Of a stretch of DNA of 64,000 nt, positions 9,900 through 19,779 are shown one piece after another; position 1 is the stretch's first letter; every line of letters starts with the position of its first letter. The stretch is from Simmondsia chinensis (taxonomy: Eukaryota > Streptophyta > Magnoliopsida > Caryophyllales > Simmondsiaceae): NCBI GenBank assembly GCA_018398585.1, contig JAGTTD010000003.1:8688637-8752636 (forward strand), given 5' to 3'. Position numbers and translations under genes: made by a program. Under the pieces are notes generated by a model, which was given only the letters and a program-made list of their open reading frames with translations, ran no database searches and had not been told where the DNA came from.

Positions 9900-11150
9900 A
9901 TCTTGTAAAATCTTCCCAAAGGCGAGATCGTCATCGTACTACTTCGCAACCTTGTCAAAATCGAATGCTAAAGCTCGGCTGTCAGCCTTAATCAATGTGC
10001 ACTACTTAAAGTGTCAATAGCCTTGTTCAATGCTCCAGACTTGTGCTTGATCACAAAGTCAAAGACTTGGATGTAACTTGCCCACTTCACATGTCGGTCA
10101 GAAAGCTTGTCTTGACTATTAATGTGTTTCAGCGCCACATTATCTAAGTATAATAGGAACTCCTTGTTGGCGAGATACGACTTCCAATGCCTCAAAGCTC
10201 TCACCACCACATAAAACTCTAATTCAAAAGTTGAATAGTTCAACTTACATCCGTTAACTTCTCACTGAATAAAGCCATAGGACTTCCCTCCTAACTATGC
10301 ACTGCGCCAATGCCAACCTTGGAAGTGTCAATGTGCAACTCGAATGTCTTCTAGAAATCTGATAAGGCTAATACAGATGTAGTCATCAACCTCAGCTTCA
10401 CCTCCTTGAAGCTGGAACAATAACTTGGCACAAACCTGTGATAAAAACAAGCCAAGCCATAGAAGCTATGTACCTCACTTATCAATCTTGGTTGTGGCCA
10501 ATTCCAGAGTGCTTCTATCTTTGGTTCATCAGCCACAATTCAATTATTGGACACAACAAACCCAAGGAAAGTCATCTAGTCCTTCACAAACTTGCACTTC
10601 TTCAAAGTAGCGAACAAGTGTTGCTCTCTCAAGGTATTCAATAGCTCCTATAGGTGCTCTAAGAAGTCAACTCAGTTTCAGCTACAGATCAAGATATTGT
10701 CAAAGTAGGTAACAACAAACCTCCCAATAAACGACCATAGGACTTGGTTTATGAATCTCATAGACGTACTACCCGTATTAGACAACTCGAAAGGCATCAC
10801 AAGCCACTCATACAAACCCTCTTGGATCTTGAAAGCAGTCTTCCACTCATCACCTAGTGTGATATGGATTTTGTGGTATTCGGTCTTTAGGCCTGGCTTG
10901 CTAAACACTTGCAAGTTCTGTAACTGAAGTAAGTCATCCAATCTCAGATCAGAAAATTGATAACGTACTGCGATCTTGTTGATGGCTTTGCTATCTATGC
11001 ATATTCACCAAGTACCATCCATCTTGGGCGTCAAAAGGGCTGCAACCGCGCATGGACTTGAACTCTCACGAATAAAGCCCCTGTTGAGTAATTCTTCAAC
11101 TAGGCGCCTCAGTTCTTAATGCTCCACAGGGCTCATCCCAAAGTGGGGCC
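9900..11150 (-). pseudogene. reverse transcriptase and RNase H of element I
   Basis: The RT palm is at 10,678-10,941: [40 protein letters not shown] and TYFDNILI, where the usual FDD catalytic pair reads FDN, so a catalytic Asp is lost. The thumb/connection follows (EALWNWPQPRLISEVHSFYG, 10,351-10,536). RNase H is at 9992-10,243, with NYSTFELEFYVVVRALRHWK and KWASYIQVFDFVIKHKSGAL (tether region). Frames shift between blocks. At about 10,990-11,030 the complement still shows the start of the RT (VCIDSKAINKI). Confidence 0.75.
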
Positions 11151-11404
11151 TATTAGGTAAGGCTCGGCATCAAATCAATATGGTGTTGGATGTCCCTCAA
11201 TGGCTGTAAGGTGTCCAACAACTCCTTCGAAAACACAAAATCCAACTCTCCCAATAGATCTTCTACATCTCTTGGTATATTTCCATGTTCTGCCTAACTC
11301 TTCTTTCCAATCAACCCAAACACAACCCTATTCTCGCCAGCCTCCTTGGCGAATATGGCCTTGTATGGAGATTCAAATTCTCAGCTACTGACGCTTATGG
11401 TGCC

Positions 11405-11929
11405 TTGTCCATCATAGGCAACAAGATGATCTTTGTGCCCGCAAAAACAAAGCTATAAGTGTTTTTCCTCCCGTCATAGGTGGCACCTCCGTCAAATTTT
11501 CATGGGCGCACAAGCAACAAGTTGCACGCATCCATAGTAACCACATCGCAACAAACTGCATCCTGGTACTTTGCTCTAATAGAATATTAACCAAACAACC
11601 TTTTGAGACTATTACCTAGTTTTCTTCTCTTGAGCCAAGATAACTTGTAAGGATTCAGATGCTCCCCCATTTTCAACCCCAACTTCTGGACAACCTCCTT
11701 CGAAATAAAATTTCCATAGCTACCCGAAGTAAATCACTAGACGGCACAGCCAACCATCTGTTTCTTCTTTCTTAGGCGTGAAGCAAACTCGCCTAACAAC
11801 CAATAGGTTGACCATGTCTCCTGCAATGACTTCTTTGTCATTCGGCATCAAGTCATCCTGAACCTCTTCCTCTACTACCACGTCATCGTTAGCATGGAGA
11901 CCATCGATTTACAACCCCTTGCCAGGTTG
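11405..11929 (-). pseudogene. protease region of element I
   Basis: The minus strand reads SKEVVQKLGLKMGEHLNPYK and SWLKRRK (about 11,620-11,710), then a VTMDACNLLL-type block (11,480-11,560), in different frames. The same blocks are better preserved in elements A and B (ISKEAVPKLGLKMEAHPSPY; VVTMDACHLLL). The active-site triplet region, around 11,725-11,745, is disrupted by a stop. It is identified mainly by position and homology. Confidence 0.6.
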
Positions 11930-12947
11930 ATCACCCTTCTGACACTCGGTGACACAGTGTCCCATCTATCCACACTTGAAACAATGGGTCCATAAGCTAC
12001 ACGCCAAGTCTTGGTTACTCGGTTTCCTAGGATTGTCAACCATCAGCTTAACCTTTACACCCATGTTGGTTGGTAAATGTACTTGATCACGCCCATGGCC
12101 CTAGGAATTCTAAGTACCGCCAACTTGACCTTGCTTCTGTTGCTTCTCGACATTCAAAGCCGTCTGGCTTGCTTCCGAGACTAAAAAGATGCCAAACATG
12201 TTTAACACCTCCTGTATCGAATCCTTCAACTGTCAACATACCTATCTGCCAGTTGCTTCTCCGAATCTGCTAAAGTGTCTAGGGAGTAGAATTCCTCCTT
12301 GTGCTCCTGCACTAACCAAGAGCCCTGTCGCAAGTTTTGAAGGGGTTGGTACACAGCCCTGGCGTAATTGTAGCGAAAAAATGCGATCTACATATGCGTC
12401 TTCATATTTTCCCACGTCTCAATCTTCGATTTACCATGCCTAAGCCGGGTATGCTTTAGCGGCTGCCACCAGGCAGCGGCCCTACCCCTCAACCGCGTAG
12501 CAACCAAAGGCACCTACTTCTGCTCCAGAACCTCCTTATACTCGAGCACTTCCTCCACCGTGGCAAGCCAATCCCAAATTCTCTGGTTGTTTTCTGTAGG
12601 CCAACTCCCGAGTTTCAATCCGAAATCCACATTCCCACCTGCGATCTTTCAAGCAATTGGAAGCTCCAGTACTCGGTCGAGTTCTCCTCACATTCCAACC
12701 CTGAGTTTCGACCTCTGAAAACAGATTGTGAAAGCTCTCATCCGTTTCATCCTTTTCACCCACCTACAGTGGATTTTGAGGCTGAGCCTTTGGTGTTTGG
12801 TTGGGACTTGCTCCCCAATTGGACGAAACACAGCTTGATTCACCCAAATTTCTCATCCATATCCTTGATTCCCCTCTCGAGCTGACTTTGTTGATCTAAC
12901 TCATAAATGTCACCAATGGCAACATACCTCTGTCGCCCATGGGCCAT
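11930..12947 (-). pseudogene. gag of element I, with CCHC knuckle
   Basis: It starts at the ATG at 12,947 (MAHGRQRYVAIGDIYELDQQ), 14 nt inside the primer site, matching the gag starts of elements A and B. The capsid part is broken (12,536-12,763 and neighbours). Near 11,938-11,985 the minus strand encodes CFKCG-stop-MGHCVTECQKG, a C-x2-C-x4-H-x4-C zinc knuckle with a TAG replacing the residue after CFKCG. The nucleocapsid knuckle would bind template RNA. Stops and frameshifts throughout make it a pseudogene. Confidence 0.7.
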
Positions 12948-12960
12948 CGTAGAAAATATT

Positions 12961-12976
12961 CTGAGCTCTGATACCA
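12961..12976 (-). other. primer binding site (initiator tRNA-Met type)
   Basis: The complement reads TGGTATCAGAGCTCAG directly next to the 5' LTR. TGGTATCAGAGC is the usual plant retrotransposon site complementary to the 3' end of initiator tRNA-Met. The same site is intact in element B (43,201-43,214) and mutated to TAGTATCAGAGC in element A (29,728-29,740). Confidence 0.85.
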
Positions 12977-12978
12977 GT

Positions 12979-13355
12979 AGATGCAGCGTAGATAAGGAAT
13001 TTTAGGGAAACAGAAGGTTCAACAGCCTTCCTTTAAATTCGCATTGCGAAAACAATTAAGAACAATAGGGAAAAGTCTGATCTGGGTCCTCACAAACTGA
13101 GAACAAGAGAAATCCCTAAAACAAGTATAAATCTATGATAAAAATTGAATGAATGAAACACTAAAAATTAAAGAGACAAATACAAAGATAAATAAGAAAA
13201 TCAACTAGTCTAAACTAAGCTTCCTACTTGACTTTAACTTCCTCAAGCTCGTTCATACCTTTTCTAGCCACTTGTCTCGCCATCGTGCCAAGCTTCCTTC
13301 TCGCCAAACATATCCACCAAGCAACCCACCAATGCGTAAAGGCGTGGCTGCATCA
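12979..13355 (-). repeat. 5' LTR of element I
   Basis: On the plus strand it runs from AGATGCAG to CTGCATCA. It shares GAAGGTTCAACAGCCTTCC, CAATGCGTAAAGGCGTGGC and other words with the left LTR. It lacks the stretch with the TATA-like TTAAATAGAAGAG seen at 8470-8500, so the promoter part is deleted. Confidence 0.75.
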
Positions 13356-14437
13356 CATATGGTAATGTAAAATTCGGTATCAGAAGTGTTACATGACGTC
13401 GTTTCATGTGTAGTACAGCCAAGATACAATGCAAGACAATATCCTTCATTGTAATAAGCAGGTGTAAGACTTCATCGGACTTGACACCCAACTCACATGG
13501 TTGTCGATTATGGCGTTTAAATATAAGTTCAATTGGAATTTCATACTAAAACTAACTGGAATTAGGTTGAGTGAATCGGTACACTTATATGTTGATCTCT
13601 TCTCTTTCACGACTCATATGTGTGATTCTTACTAGATTCAAATGTGGAGTCCTTAACACTCCGACTCACATATAAGTCTTTTTTAATTGCCTCTCTGGCT
13701 TTCTCTAGCTCAACTGGGAATCCCAACCGATTCGTTTCAAGATTCGTCGGAGAGGCCCTCAACACATCAAATTTTACTGCACCCCTTTTCTTGAGGATAC
13801 AATGCATCTTACAAGAATTCGAAATCATCAACCAGCTCTACAATGTTAAATTTGGCTAGGTTCTTTTAGCCTAGTTCATAGAATTGGCACATCTGAAATC
13901 TACATATAAGCATAAGTGAGGTTTCATCATAAAATTAATTGGAATTAAGAGAAGTAACTTACTATATTTATATGTTGATTTCATCTCTCGCAATTTCTGT
14001 GTAAGTTTCTTACTAGATTTATATGTGAAGTTGTTAATAGTAGGCAAGATAAGACAGTGAATTATCATGCTCTAAGAAAGAGTTTATTTTCAAAGGCTCA
14101 ATATCGTATCCATCAAAAACTTAAAGTTAAGAAATAAAAAAAAAAATAATCTCAATATTATCTAACTTTACTTAAAAGAGTATTATCTTTGGGCCGAATG
14201 TAAGCTTGAAAGGCTGATGAGCCAATTACAAAGATAAATGAGCTCGAAAACAAGGCATTTGTATGCTTGGGCCTTAAGCCCCGATCGCTACAAAGTTGAC
14301 GAAACTTGAAACCCTCCCACCAAACGTGTAGTCTGATCTATATATTTTTCTCTCACTAATAAATTAAGGAATTGATAAATTTGCTTAAAAAACATACTGA
14401 CAAGGGCAAAATGTTTGAGAAAAGAACTGCACAGATA
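13356..14437. repeat. spacer with two copies of a dispersed ~150-bp motif
   Basis: No gene is seen. Two stretches (about 13,510-13,660 and 13,870-14,045) contain the same ordered words: CATATAAG, TTCAATTGGAATTTCAT or GTGAGGTTTCATCATAAAAT, TAATTGGAATTA, TTATATGTTGAT, then TCTCNCAA and ACTAGATT. The same order recurs at 34,780-34,925, 35,115-35,275, 46,985-47,130 and 48,675-48,800. The origin of the motif is not known to me. Confidence 0.45.
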
Positions 14438-14452
14438 TAATAATGTTATATT

Positions 14453-14572
14453 AACATTATTATATGAGCAACTAGCTCGTAGCCTAGTGGTAAGGCGCAC
14501 GGTTGCCGTATGAAAGCGCCAGGCTTCGAGCCCCACTAGTGCCCCTGCCTTTACCAACATAAAAAAAAAATA
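14453..14572 (+). mobile_element. tRNA-derived SINE with ~15-bp target duplication
   Basis: The core TAGCCTAGTGGTAAGGC (an A-box type) at 14,480-14,496 and GGCTTCGAGCCC (a B-box type) at 14,522-14,533 form an internal RNA polymerase III promoter. They are followed by CTGCCTTTACC and an A-rich tail. ATAATAATGTTATAT occurs at 14,438-14,452 and again at 14,573-14,587, flanking the insert. A true tRNA gene is excluded because the rest of the cloverleaf is absent. Confidence 0.75.
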
Positions 14573-14616
14573 ATAATAATGTTATATATAATAAGGACAC
14601 TATATTTAAAAAAATA

Positions 14617-15285
14617 CGATGCAGCACACCTTTCACATCTGGCGGGATTCTTGGCGGGTCAAGCTTGACGAGTCACTCGAGTTGGCGAGAAGGGAAGTGG
14701 ACATGGTAGGAGGATGAGAGAAGATAGAGTTTCGCTTTAATTAGGAAAACTTAGTTTTTTTTTTAACTTAGTTGAGATGATTAGATTTTATTATCTTTAT
14801 ATTTTATTGTTTTATTTTAGGAAGATCATACAGATTATAATCTTTACCGTTGATCTCTAGATTAAGACTTCTAGTCTAATTAAGAAAACTCATCTATTTA
14901 AAGGAAGGGTTAGTTAAGGTTTTATTCATTTAATTGTTTAGAGAATTTATCCATTTTATGTGTTTTTTCCCTATTATAGGGATATGAGAATTAGGTCAAA
15001 CTATTTTCCTCTTGTTGTTCCCCATCATGAGGGAGTTTCAATTGATAGTGTCTCCTACCCATGCAGTTATCGCCCAGGGGTCAAAAGTTTAATTCTGGCT
15101 GAGAATATACTCACGACTTATCTATTTATGGGAATTATGGACCTCCTCATGGGCTGAGGTTGGCTGGGCAGCCCAGTTCCTCGTTACCAAAAAATATTTT
15201 TCTCATGTTCTCTATTATTTTCGTAATAAGAATTAAGGAAAGGCTGTTGAACCTTCTCGTTTCCTAAATTTTCATCTGCGTATCA
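14617..15285 (+). repeat. solo LTR of Ty3 family G with an internal insert
   Basis: It begins CGATGCAGCACACC (TGATGCAG in other copies) and ends CATCTGCGTATCA. Family words are TGGCGGGATTCTTGGCGGG, ATTTAAAGGAAGGGTTAG (TATA region, about 14,896), GATATGAGAATTAGGTCAAA and GTTGAACCTTCTCGTTTCC. It is longer than the 499-bp copy at 16,391 because of an extra ~130 bp at about 15,045-15,180. That insert has a possible B-box (GGGTCAAAAGTTTAATTC) and ends GTTACCAAAAAA, so it may be another SINE. No clean target duplication flanks the LTR. Confidence 0.65.
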
Positions 15286-15909
15286 AAACTATATGAAGGC
15301 TCATATATTAATTAAAAAAAACAAAAAGATAATATATATTTTAGTAATATTATCAGCACACGTATGCGAATTTTCAACAAGCGAAGAGGACAGGAAAGAA
15401 AACAAAACAAAAAGAAAGGACAACATGGCAACTATATAGACAAGAATAATGCAACTTGTTTCTTTTTGTTTTTTTTTTTTTTCCTTTTGTTTTTGGAACA
15501 AAGAATGATGCAACTTGAAATTTTTGCATTTAGTACTTTCACATAGATTTAGCTTAGGAAAAAAAAATTAAAAAGGTATTGACCTATACTACAAAGGAGT
15601 TTTTTTTTTTTGATAGTTAACTCTTTAATTGTAGTATAACTTATTTGGTCCTATATAAAATTAACGTTAAGATGATGAAATTAGGTTACGATGGAGTTTA
15701 GTAAGGTTAAAGAGTGGTTTTGAATTGGTTGTACATCTAATATGGTCAATTAGTTAAAAAATATATTATTAACTTGTACGTGGATTAAAATGACACAATT
15801 AAAAGCAAAAGAACTAAATTAATACATTAGATGAAGTACAAGAACATGTCATGTAAATAACCCTAACTTAAATATACAATATACACCACAAATATACTTT
15901 TTTTAGGCA
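15286..15909. other. no gene seen; AT-rich with poly-T runs
   Basis: The sequence is AT-rich, with homopolymer T runs near 15,472 and 15,600. Small ORFs on both strands around 15,301-15,546 consist of low-complexity codons and are not credible genes. Confidence 0.5.
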
Positions 15910-15983
15910 AAATCATAAAAGATACTAAGTTATTAAAATATATATATATATATGTATATATATATAAGTATCTTTTATGATTT
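15910..15983. repeat. 17-bp perfect inverted repeat around a (TA)n tract at the copia 5' LTR edge
   Basis: AAATCATAAAAGATACT (15,910-15,926) is perfectly complementary to AGTATCTTTTATGATTT (15,967-15,983), with a 40-bp TA-rich spacer. The right arm runs into the copia 5' LTR. The 3' LTR has a different start there (TGTTGTGTTAGTGGTCCC), so the first ~25 bp of the 5' LTR have been replaced or rearranged. Confidence 0.7.
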
Positions 15984-17461
15984 AACTATGACATTTATTA
16001 AGTTAGTCAAGTATTGTTCAAATATTATAGATCAAGTAGACTGCGGAATACATTGTATTTGGTATATGTAATATTGAGTGGCATATGTTGTAAATAAGTA
16101 TATGGACATGGGTAGATTTATATTAGTTTAAATCTGGTCATTGAGGAGATTGACCATAATGCCCCTACCTACATGCTATATTTACCTGCCCCTTGCCTGC
16201 CCGGGATATTCCTGTTGCTGTTTGAAGCTTGCTCTGGAAGCTTCCTTATTTGGTCTAAATGATGGGGACACGCGTCACCCATCTGTTGCCCCTGATTGTG
16301 TTTGTTTGGGATGATCACCACCGTTGATTGCTTTGAGATGAATGATTGAGATTTGCTCTGCAGCCTTGCCACATATTACTTTTCTCTATGTGATGCAGCG
16401 GGCTGAGTAGCACCAAGGTTGGCGGCAGTATGAACTTGGAATGACGCCAAGCTGAGCGGTAGAATGTCCGGGCAACCGTCAAGCTTGAAGCCGTTGTGTT
16501 TAGCCTTTTTTTTAGGAAAGTTTAGGTGTTTTGCTTATCTAGTTTAATTCTAGAATTTATTCAGATTTTATTAGGATAAGGAAAGTTTAGGTATTTTACT
16601 TATCTAGCTCAATTCTCGATTTTATTTAGATTTTGATTTTATTTTCTTAATTTTAGTAGATTTAAATCCTTAATCTTCCCTATAAAAGGAGGAGAGGGGT
16701 TAGGCTTTGCATCATCCAATTTAAAATTCCAATAAATTATTTTGTTCCTTTTGTAACCTCGATTTCTTAACCTGTGATAAATGAGTTTATTCGCCTCTTT
16801 GTTATTTTTATTATCAGTTTTAACAAAATACAAAGGGAAGGTCGTTGAACCTTCCTGTTCCCCTTAATTTCCCATCACGCGCTGCATCACTATGTGTATA
16901 TAAAGGACCCTTTCTTTAGGGTTTTCCTTACGGTGTGTCTTTTTCTCTGAGTTTTCTTCTCTCTCTTCAACAACGCTCTCTCTCTCTTCTTCCTGAGGCG
17001 ATTTGGAAGTGATCTTGAAGATCCATGGGAGGTAAGGCTTGTGTGTTCAGATCTTGTCATCTTGGAGCTTTGAGAAGCCATTAATGGCTTCTTTGTGAGT
17101 ATATCTTCTCCTTTGTGGTTTGTGTTTGTACGGTCAAGGTTTCTAACTTAGGAACTTTGAGATCTGGTTGTATTTCGTTGTTGTCTTGATGATTGGGTCT
17201 GTAATAACTTGAAACTTGGCTATAGTGGAGAGACTTCCCTATAAATAGGGAGCCGTGGAGTAGGTCCTTATTTAAAGGCTGAACCACATAAATCTTGGTG
17301 TTCTTTGTCGTGTGTGTGTTAATCTTTTATTTGATACTTATTTTACTGCAGTTACAGGTTTAATCTTAGATTTGAAAGTCTATAATAATATTCACTAAAG
17401 TTTCTTTAAGATCTGAAGTTTTTTGTTTAAGATCCGAAGTTTTTGCAACTAAAACTCAACA
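15967..17461 (+). repeat. copia 5' LTR (interrupted by a G-family solo LTR)
   Basis: Homology with the 3' LTR begins at about TTAACTATGACATTTATTAA (15,982) and ends CTCAACA (17,461), just before the primer site. Without the 499-bp insert and its 5-bp duplication it would be about 990 bp. The core promoter GTGTATATAAAGGACCC (about 16,895) is split from the upstream part by the insert. Leader-type repeats AAGATCTGAAG / AAGATCCGAAG lie near the end. Confidence 0.8.
16391..16889 (+). repeat. solo LTR of Ty3 family G with perfect target duplication
   Basis: The 499-bp unit starts TGATGCAGCGGGCTGAG and ends CACGCGCTGCATCA. It is flanked by CTATG at 16,386-16,390 and 16,890-16,894. The copia 3' LTR shows the uninterrupted site (CCCCATGTGTATATAAAGG). 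A TATA-like CCCTATAAAAGGAGGAG lies at 16,678, and GTTGAACCTTCCTG near the end. It arose by insertion of a G element into the copia LTR followed by LTR-LTR recombination. Confidence 0.92.
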
Positions 17462-17463
17462 AG

Positions 17464-17481
17464 TGGTATTAGAGCTTTAGG
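17464..17481 (+). other. copia primer binding site
   Basis: TGGTATTAGAGCTTTAGG starts two bases after the LTR. It matches the plant initiator tRNA-Met complementary site TGGTATCAGAGC, with C changed to T at the seventh position. Confidence 0.85.
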
Positions 17482-17503
17482 TTATTTGTCTTAAAGAAAC
17501 AAT

Positions 17504-18344
17504 ATGGCTTCTGCTAGGGTTAAGATTGAAAGATTTGACGGTAGAAATGATATTAGTCTCTGGAAACTTAAAATGAAAGCCATCCTTATGGCTCAAGGTG
17601 CTGGAACTGTGCTTTTATCAGTAGATGAACAACCTGATTATCTAACTGAGAAAGATAAACTAGAGATTGAACATAAAGCCTACGCTTCTTTACTACTTAG
17701 TCTAGATAATTCAGTTCTTAACCAGATCCGTTCTAAAAAGACTGTGGCTGACATCTGGGCTACGTTAGAGGAGATTTATAAGTCTGAGTCCTTGTCTAAC
17801 GGGATATTATGTATGGAAGCATTCTTCACTTTTAAAATAAGTGAGTCTAGACCCTTAGAAGATTCTATGGATGAATTTAACAAAATCTGTCAAGATTTGG
17901 ATAATGTTAAGGTAACTATTGCTGATGAACTTAAGGTTGTAGTAATGTTGTGTGCTTTACCTAAATACCTTAGGGCTTTCAAAGACACACCAAGATATGG
18001 ACGAGATACTATAGCACTTAAGGATGTTACTAAGGCCCTTAGGTCCAAGATCCTTGAACCTAGGAAGGAAGGGAAGTATCCCCCTAGCAGTAACAGCGGG
18101 GAAGGGTTTTCTATTAAGGGTAGGACAAAGACTCAAGACAACAACAATAACCATAATAAACATAATAAAGAAAGAAAAAGAAGCAAGAGTAGGAACAGAT
18201 CCAACTCTAGACCAAAAGGGACTACAGTAAGATAAAGTGTTATGAATGTGGTAAGTTAGAACATATTAAGAGATATTGTTCTGATTATCAAAGAAAATTC
18301 AATGGCGCAGCAGATAACACTGAGTACACTGATGGCTATGATTC
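17504..18344 (+). pseudogene. copia gag (capsid and CCHC nucleocapsid), frameshifted near its end
   Basis: The ATG at 17,504 opens a 243-codon frame with the copia gag domain: FDGRNDISLWKLKMKAILM near residue 11, DIWATLEEIYKSESLSNGIL near 85, and a basic Asn/Lys/Arg/Ser-rich tail. The frame ends at 18,235. Directly after, in the +2 frame from 18,232, the zinc knuckle CYECGKLEHIKRYC (C-x2-C-x4-H-x4-C, about 18,238-18,279) continues into the protease. One small indel near 18,230 therefore separates capsid from nucleocapsid. Gag packages the element RNA into virus-like particles. The 243-residue part is well preserved. Confidence 0.85.
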
Positions 18345-18810
18345 TGCTGAAGTCTTAGTGGCAATTACAGGCCTAACTACACATGAGCGGGTACTTGACT
18401 CAGGGTGTAGTTTCCATACGACATCTAATAGGTCTTTCTTTACTGAGTACAAAACCGTGACTGGGGGAAAGGTGTTACTAGGAAACAACCACGGGTGCAA
18501 GGTAGTTGGAATAAGGTCAGTTAGGGTTAGAGGGTCAAATGGTGTTGACTTCACCCTAGAAGGAGTTAGGCATGTGCCTAAACTCAGAAGGAACCTGATT
18601 TCTCTTAGACAGTTAGGCCTTGCTGGAATGACCTTAAAGGCTAAGCAAGGGGTAATGAAAGTCCATAAGGGTTCCCTTGTATTGCTTAGTGGGGAGGTTA
18701 AGAACGGTCTATATATACTTAGAGGTGATATAGTTCTTGCTGGCTGTTCTGTTGCAGAAAAAGCTGACCTAACTAACCTTTTGCACAAAAGATTAGGACA
18801 TATATATATA
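18345..18810 (+). pseudogene. copia protease and start of GAG-pre-integrase region
   Basis: The frame ending at 18,813 contains RVLDSGCSFHTTSNRSFF with the intact aspartic protease triad D-S-G (about 18,397-18,405), then LEGVRHVPKLRRNLISLRQL and a KGSLVLLSGEVKNGLYILRG block typical of this region. It ends in LHKRLGHI, the start of the GAG-pre-integrase motif, where a TA-repeat (18,800-18,812) causes a frameshift. It would cleave the polyprotein. Locally intact, but not connected to the downstream integrase frame. Confidence 0.82.
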
Positions 18811-19779
18811 TGAAAGAGGACTAAATGAATTAAATAAGAAGGGACTGTTGGGGGGGTGGCTATGCATCTTTGCCTGATTTCTGTGAGTCATGCATCTTTG
18901 ACAAACATCATAAACTATCATTTAAGTCTAGTGTCCATATAACTAAGTCACCTGTAGATTATATCCACTCTGATTTGTGGGGGCCTGCTAGAGTGCCTAT
19001 TTTAGGTGGAGCTTATTACTTTCTATCCATGGTAGATGATTATTCTAGGAAGGTTTGGGTCTATTTGCTCAAAACAAAAGATGAATATTTCAGTGCTTTT
19101 GTTAGATGGTAGAACCTTATAGAAAATCAAGCTGGTAGAAAGATTAAGGTACTTAGGACTAATAATGGACTTGAGTATATTAGCTCAGATTTTGATAGTT
19201 TATGTGCAAAAAATGGAATCAAAAGACATAATACTATTAGAAAAACACCCCAACAAAATGGACTAGCTGAGAGAATGAACCGTACACTCTTAGATAGAGT
19301 TAGATGCATGCTATTTGCATCGGGAATGGGAAAGAATTTTTGAGGGGAGGCATTGGTTACTGCATATTATCTAATAAATAGAACCCCCTCCTCTACAATT
19401 GATTTTGAAACCCTTGAAGAAAAATGGACTGGAAAAACAAGTGACTATTCTATTTTAAAAATTTTTGGATGTGCTGCATATGCACATCAATCAGAAGGAA
19501 AACTTGAACCTAGAGCTGTAAAAGGTGTTTTCTTAGGCTATCTTGATGGCATAAAGGGTATATAGTGGGTGTAAGGGATGGTAATAGAACCAAAATAATA
19601 ATTAATAGGGATGTGACCTTTAATAAAGAAGAAATGCCCTATTTGGAGAAACTAATAGCTGCTGGGACTGCAGTTACTTCTACCAGCCCTAGGAAGTTTG
19701 ACCCTGAACTCTATAAGTTCGAAATTAGCCCACTTGAACCTGCATATCAAGAAAACCAAACCTTAGATCCTGAAAAAAG
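18811..19779 (+). pseudogene. copia integrase, with second catalytic Asp replaced
   Basis: The zinc-binding end CESCIFDKHHKLSF is followed by SPVDYIHSDLWGP (first catalytic Asp), VLRTNNGLEYISSDF (family pattern R-x-D-N-G; Asp reads Asn here) and TPQQNGLAERMNRTL (catalytic Glu). In-frame stops occur at 19,110-19,112 and at 19,342, where FWGEA is expected and TGG reads TGA. After 19,563 the frame shifts for the C-terminal part (NRDVTFNKEEMPYLEKLIAA, to 19,783). The Asp loss plus the stops make it non-functional. Confidence 0.85.

Larger units (their letters stand above)
8283..13355 (-). mobile_element. Ty3/gypsy family G element I (CRM-like), full structure but decayed
   Basis: A minus-strand element of 5.07 kb. 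On the plus strand it reads 3' LTR (8283-8706), purine tract, integrase, RNase H, RT, protease, gag, primer site (12,961-12,976) and 5' LTR (12,979-13,355). The gag frame opens at 12,947 with ATGGCCCATGGGCGACAGAG. Gag-pol carries many stops and frameshifts. The RT wording ([18 protein letters not shown]) and integrase wording (AKFAYNSSVNRST, PPFKVVYGF) resemble chromoviruses of the CRM group; this is judged by memory, not by a tree. The LTRs differ in length (424 and 377 bp). No 5-bp target duplication is evident. Confidence 0.8.

Noticed and set aside
8278..13360. Target duplication of element I
   Set aside because: CATAT follows the right LTR and also occurs a few bases left of the left LTR, but not directly next to it (CTCTT there), so it cannot be counted.
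14469..14535. tRNA gene
   Set aside because: A- and B-box words are present, but the rest of a cloverleaf is not, and the segment has an A tail and flanking target duplication, so it is a SINE.
15301..15546. Overlapping ORFs rich in Lys or Phe on both strands
   Set aside because: Low-complexity translations of A and T runs.
18336..18788. 150-codon minus-strand ORF
   Set aside because: It is the antisense shadow of the well-matched copia protease frame on the plus strand.
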